NCBI GenBank assembly: GCA_947561715.1
Contig: OX387199.1
Span: 439,001 to 503,000, forward strand
Source of the DNA: Ascidia mentula
Taxonomy: Eukaryota; Chordata; Ascidiacea; Phlebobranchia; Ascidiidae
Length of the DNA: 64,000 nt
Direction of reading: 5' to 3'
A program made the translations under genes and the position numbers. Below, in pieces: positions 60,083-64,000 of this stretch. The notes beneath the pieces are model-generated. The model saw only the letters and a list, made by a program, of their open reading frames with translations. It ran no database searches and was not told where the DNA came from. Numbering within the stretch: position 1 is the first letter of the stretch; the number at the start of each line of letters is the position of its first letter.

Positions 60083-63000
60083 ATGTCAGTAAAACTGTTA
60101 AAACTCGGCAATGCCCCGTTGTCTTTTGACGAAGCCAAACAACTACTCCGGTCTCCAAAAGATATTGCAAATTTTCCAGCTGTGAAGCCCAGAGCTGGGT
60201 TTGGTTATTTCTTTCAAGGTACATCAGAAAAATTTAGAAATGACTTAATTGTGATCAGTACCGATTTTACGCCGACGGTCAGCATACCAACAAAGGTGTG
60301 CTAAAGAGGTACTACAAGGTGAAAGATTCTGACCAAGCGGGAAGAAGCGTTTCATCGGCGTTTCAGCGACACGTGTTCACATTGCGTGGTAGCGAAGTTT
60401 CCCCACCCGTGTGCCTTGTGCATTATCTTGGGGACGAAACAGTTCACGTGGATTCAACTCATGGAAATGCCAAAAAGAAAACAGGTTTATACTTTCCCAC
60501 CTTAAAAACAGTGATGAGTGAAATTAGACAGAAAGTAGAAACTAAAACACCGAAGAATGTGTACGATGATTTGCAAGTTGAGAAAAGTCATGAGGACCAA
60601 TCGCGAATGCCTGTCGATCGCCCACGGGATAGAAAACAATGTGAAAACGTGCAACAATCAGAATCGACACGAAGAAAGTTCTCCAACGACGAATACTTCA
60701 GTACTCTTGAATTGGCAATACAAACCGGTACGTTTGTTCGTCAATTTACAGTTTATCCCGAACTAGTTATTCATTTGGGCAGTGAAGCAATATTATCAAC
60801 AACCAAACAGCTAATTCAACTTTCAGCAAAGTGTGGAAATCTGAAGCAAGTGATTTCCTATGATACAACATTTCTGTTGGGAGACTATTACGTTTCCGTG
60901 TTAGTTGCACGACAAACGCAATTGGAAGGTGATTCAATCTTTCCTGTGGCTTTTCTCATCCATGAAAGAAAGTTTTTGAAACACCACCGAGATTTTTTAA
61001 GAGACATCTTTCCGGCAATTGGATTTACCAGATCCCAAAACGTTCCCGTTGTAACAGACAGAGAAAAGGGGATTACAAAATGTTTAAAGTCACATTTTCC
61101 AAAATTGACCAATGTCTACTGCACAAACCATATTCTCAGAGATGTTGAATTCTGGCTGAAGAAATGCGGCGACAAAGAAGACATTAAAGTACTTAAAGAT
61201 GATGTTTCTAGACTGATAGACTGTGAAACCGAAGAAAGATTCAGCAAGTTATATAAAATTTTATCCAGTACGTGGTCGTTGCCATTTCTTGCTTATATAA
61301 AAACAACTGTATGATGATTTACTGTTGCATGCCTGTCGGTTTGTAACAAACAGGTTTGCAGCATTTTCCGATGGTTTGGTTACTACAAACAATATCAGTG
61401 AGAGTATGAACCATGTCATTAAAGCAGCCACGGAACACAAACAACTCCCTTTCGATGTGATTGTTATGATTTTTAGACAAATTCAAGACATATACCAATA
61501 CGATTTCGTTAGAGCATTGACTGGTTTTGGAAATTACCAACTGAAAAAAGAATTCATGTCGCTCCTGCAACCGCGGACAGACGTTGTCTTGCCACCGATT
61601 GTCAGCATGAAGCAAGTCGTGCACAATATTCTTTCTTCAGACGAGCCTATTCCTTGTACTGTGGAAAAAGGTACTTCTTTCAGGACGACTCAGCGTGCCA
61701 TGGCCCGTCTATGCGTACAAAGAGGTTTGGTTGGGTTTTCTTCCGCTACTTCATCCTTCTCTGTGATGAACCCTTTCGGGGGAGATGTTCACAGCGTGAA
61801 ATACTTTCCGAAGCCATCGAAATGTTCCTGTCCGAGTACAGGTCGATGCTACCACATTTTCGCAGTTCAAATGGCATTGAAGGAACCTGATGTCAACACG
61901 AAGGACAGGGAAAAGTATTCACTGTCTTTATTAGTAAAAAGAAGCAAGGGCAGAGAACGAAAGTCTGGGTCAAAACGTCCTCGTCAAAAAGATTATGACT
62001 ACGACGTTGATCCAGCACCCGATGCCCCTTTTCCACTGGACAGAAGCTCAATTAATCCTGTTGCTACCTCGACACCCAAAAAGAAGAGACGTCCTGACTC
62101 CATCAGTCTACTGGAGGTTTCAGACTCTTTCATAATAGATGAATTTTCCATGAATGAGACTTTGTCAGTTTCGCATGACTATACAACAGATATTGCTATT
62201 GAACATGGTGATATTGTTTCACCGTATCCCTGGGAGGAATATACTGAAACTGATTTCGTTTCAGTAAAAACCGGTCGAATTGCTGTCATTTCCGAATGTC
62301 TTCGTGGCTCCAATTGGCTTAATGACGAAGTGATTGAAACGGCCATCAAATCCTTTGTCAGTTGTGACGAGAGTTTTCTTCTGTGGGATTCCTGTTTTGT
62401 TCAGTTGGCGGCCAAACACATGCACGAGGCCATAAGCGGTTATGCTTGTCACAATGAAGCTCTTAACCACGATAATTATGTATTTCTTGTCAACCCTGGA
62501 GCACACTGGTTTATTGTTGTAGCCAACCTAAAAGAAAAACAAGTGATCTGCATCGACTCATTGATGTCTTTGACGTCGGAACCAAAACTAGAGTCCATAT
62601 TGTTAGATATATTTCAAATAATTAATGCAACTTTTGCCGTTGGTTCTGCATCAACAATGCTGCATCAACAACGGAATGGAACTTCTACAGGTGCCCAGAC
62701 GTTCCACAGCAAAAAAATTCATACGACTGCGGCGTACATGCAGTAGCAAATGCCTACTGCATTATCAACAAGCTCCAACTGCCTATCGAATTGCCATCAT
62801 CAAAGACCAGAAATTGGATTGCTAATGTCATCGCCAGTTCAGATAAATCACCAACAAAGACCAAGTCAAGAATCAAAATTGCTGAAGCAAGCGAAGCTGC
62901 AGAAAGAAATTGGTTGCCATCACACACCAAAATCACTGTCGGGGAAATAGAAGTGAAAAAAATGTTCCAAACCGAAGAAACAACAAGAGAAAACTGGAAG

Positions 63001-63156
63001 ATATGCGATGCACTTAAATGCCCGGGAAACAAGGAAACTGTTTTGCAGTTATTTTGCGTTTCGTGCAGAAAGTGGTTCCACAAAACTTGCCTCCCTGGTA
63101 AAGTTGCCGCCAAAGCAGGAACGTACTTTTCGTGCACAAAGGAATTAACAAGTTAG
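60083..63156 (+). pseudogene. MULE transposase with SWIM finger, Ulp1/C48 protease and PHD-like finger (frame changes)
   Basis: A transposase-sized coding region of about 1020 codons, read in four successive blocks separated by three frame changes (near 60245, 61310 and 62650-62680). In order: an N-terminal block (SVKLLKLGNAPLSFDEA, KGVLKRYYKV); a DDE core with VISYDTTF (first D), VPVVTDREKGI (second D), the Mutator hallmark CTNH in YCTNHILRDVEFWL, and TTNNISESMNHVIK (E); a SWIM zinc finger KCSCPSTGRCYH; basic nuclear-import-like KKKRRPDS; a Ulp1-type protease with WLNDEVI, GAHWFIVVANL (His), VICIDSL (Asp) and PQQKNSYDCGVHAVA (Gln, Cys); and a PHD-like CVSCRKWFHKTC. The frame changes suggest the copy is no longer intact, though sequencing error is possible. 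Strand and position place it inside the inverted 42-bp arms. KDZ-type elements also combine SWIM and Ulp1 domains; the CxxH core favours Mutator. Confidence 0.85.
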
Positions 63157-63385
63157 ACAAAACAACTTTAGTAAAACACATGTTAAGCACACGTTAAAAT
63201 ACAGTAGGCCCAACCAATATGTTTGTATCATTTTGCGCTGTCCCAGTTAATAATTTTGTAAGGTGCATCTTTTTCAATTCGTTTTTTTTTCATTGTATTT
63301 AATAAAATTTGCAATGAACGTTCAATCGGTGTAAATGAATTTCAATACTTACAGATAACTTATGTACAAGCTCAATATTTGTCGG
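63157..63385. other. 3' flank of the transposase with poly(A) signal
   Basis: AT-rich, with AATAAA at 63301-63306, 145 bp after the transposase stop, then a transition into decayed 42-bp copies. Confidence 0.5.
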
Positions 63386-64000
63386 TTCCGTAAGCTCAAT
63401 ATATTTTCCTCAGACGCCTTTCGCCAATTCCGTGAGCTCTATCTACTTTCCTTAGACGCCCTTGGTCAGTTCCGTAAGCTCTGTCTACTTTCCTTAGACG
63501 CCCTTGACCAGTTCCGTAAGCTCAATATATTTTCCTTAGACGCCTTTCGCCAATTCCGTGAGCTCTATCTACTTTCCTTAGACGCCCTTGACCAGTTCCG
63601 TAAGCTCAATATATTTTCCTTAGACGCCTTTCGCCAATTCCGTAAGCTCTATCTACTTTCCTTAGACGCCCTTGACCAGTTCCGTAAGCTCAATATATTT
63701 TATTTAGACGCCTTTCGCCAATTCCGTGAGCTCTATCTACTTTCCTTATACGCCCTTGGTCAGTTCCGTAAGCTCTATCTACTTTCCTTAGACGCCCTTG
63801 ACCAGTTCCGTAAGCTCAATATATTTTCCTTAGACGCCTTTCGCCAATTCCGTAAGCTCTATCTACTTTCCTTAGACGCCCTTGACCAGTTCCGTATGCT
63901 CAATATATTTTCCTTAGACGCCTTTCGCCAATTCCGTGAGCTCTATCTACTTTCCTTAGACGCCCTTGACCAGTTCCGTAAGATCGATATATTTTCCTTA
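63386..64000 (-). repeat. 42-bp repeat array, inverted (right arm), continues beyond the window
   Basis: Repeats of ttccgtaagctcaatatatt + ttccttagacgcctttcgcca, the exact reverse complement of the left-arm unit, with the same two subtypes alternating. About 14-15 copies before the window ends. The innermost copy is degenerate (tgtacaagctcaatatttg). Confidence 0.93.

Larger units (their letters stand above)
51237..64000. mobile_element. Foldback-like Mutator-type (MULE) DNA transposon: transposase core between inverted 42-bp-repeat arms
   Basis: Composite of a left arm (51237-57640, 42-bp repeats), an internal region (57641-63385) with a MULE transposase reading frame, and a right arm (63386 to beyond 64000) made of the same 42-bp repeat in reverse orientation. 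Inverted arms of tandem repeats around a Mutator-superfamily transposase are the hallmark of Foldback/Phantom-type elements, known from Drosophila FB-NOF (established knowledge). The outer right end, the true tips and the target-site duplication are not visible, so the arms could also be local satellite invaded by a MULE. Confidence 0.6.

Noticed and set aside
57641-63385. Polinton/Maverick interpretation because of the cysteine protease
   Set aside because: No polymerase, integrase, packaging ATPase or capsid genes; the protease is Ulp1-like and sits with a Mutator DDE core.

Overview
The window looks like a tunicate (ascidian, probably Ciona or a close relative) nuclear chromosome segment. 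The sequence is AT-rich, and its genes have many short exons and introns of about 100-1000 bp with GT-AG borders. The conserved genes are animal ones: ACSL, MRPL9, a SKICH-type inositol 5-phosphatase, a DNAJB6/B2-type co-chaperone and a TM9SF2-like nonaspanin. Acceptor-like AGs lie close upstream of several start codons, as expected where spliced-leader trans-splicing is used. The species assignment is inference; the gene families are read from translated exons.

Layout. 0.2-2.4 kb: the 5' half of an acyl-CoA synthetase (ACSL) on the minus strand, running off the left edge. 2.4-8.3 kb: no gene recognised, with one promoter-like patch near 5.35 kb. 8.26-15.91 kb: about 37 copies of a 207-bp satellite, partly organised as a 7-monomer, 1452-bp higher-order repeat. 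17.0-23.2 kb: a very AT-rich array of mostly 169 bp period. 23.69-26.78 kb: about 15 copies of the same 207-bp satellite in the opposite orientation, so the whole 8.3-26.8 kb block is a giant fold-back-like structure with no coding capacity that I can see. 26.8-29.8 kb: no gene recognised.

29.87-49.82 kb is the gene-dense part. It starts with an unnamed plus-strand cell-surface receptor gene: signal peptide, a reduced C-type-lectin-like domain, two thrombospondin-1 modules made by a tandem exon duplication, a Thr-rich stalk, one membrane span and a roughly 340-residue cytoplasmic tail full of tyrosine motifs. Next is MRPL9 (plus). Then, on the minus strand, come an INPP5K-like phosphatase in which the exon for the P-A-W-x-D-R-I-L motif could not be found, a DNAJB6/B2-type J protein with a UIM-like segment, and a divergent TM9SF2-like gene whose C-terminus lacks the usual K-x-D ending.

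50.8-64.0 kb is a second repeat-rich block. A small 57-bp array is followed by about 150 copies of a 42-bp repeat (51.2-57.6 kb). Then come 5.7 kb of non-satellite DNA carrying a Mutator-like transposase reading frame (CxxH DDE core, SWIM finger, Ulp1/C48 protease, PHD-like finger; three frame changes), and the same 42-bp repeat in inverted orientation (63.4 kb to the window end). This is the architecture of a Foldback-type element: a MULE transposase framed by long inverted arms made of tandem repeats. Inside it, a 977-bp TA-flanked DNA transposon sits in one copy of a tandem duplication whose other copy preserves the empty site.

The most notable items are the MULE/Foldback composite, the inverted 207-bp satellite block with its higher-order structure, the lectin/TSP1/tyrosine-tail receptor with its very recent in-frame module duplication, and the apparently missing catalytic exon of the phosphatase.
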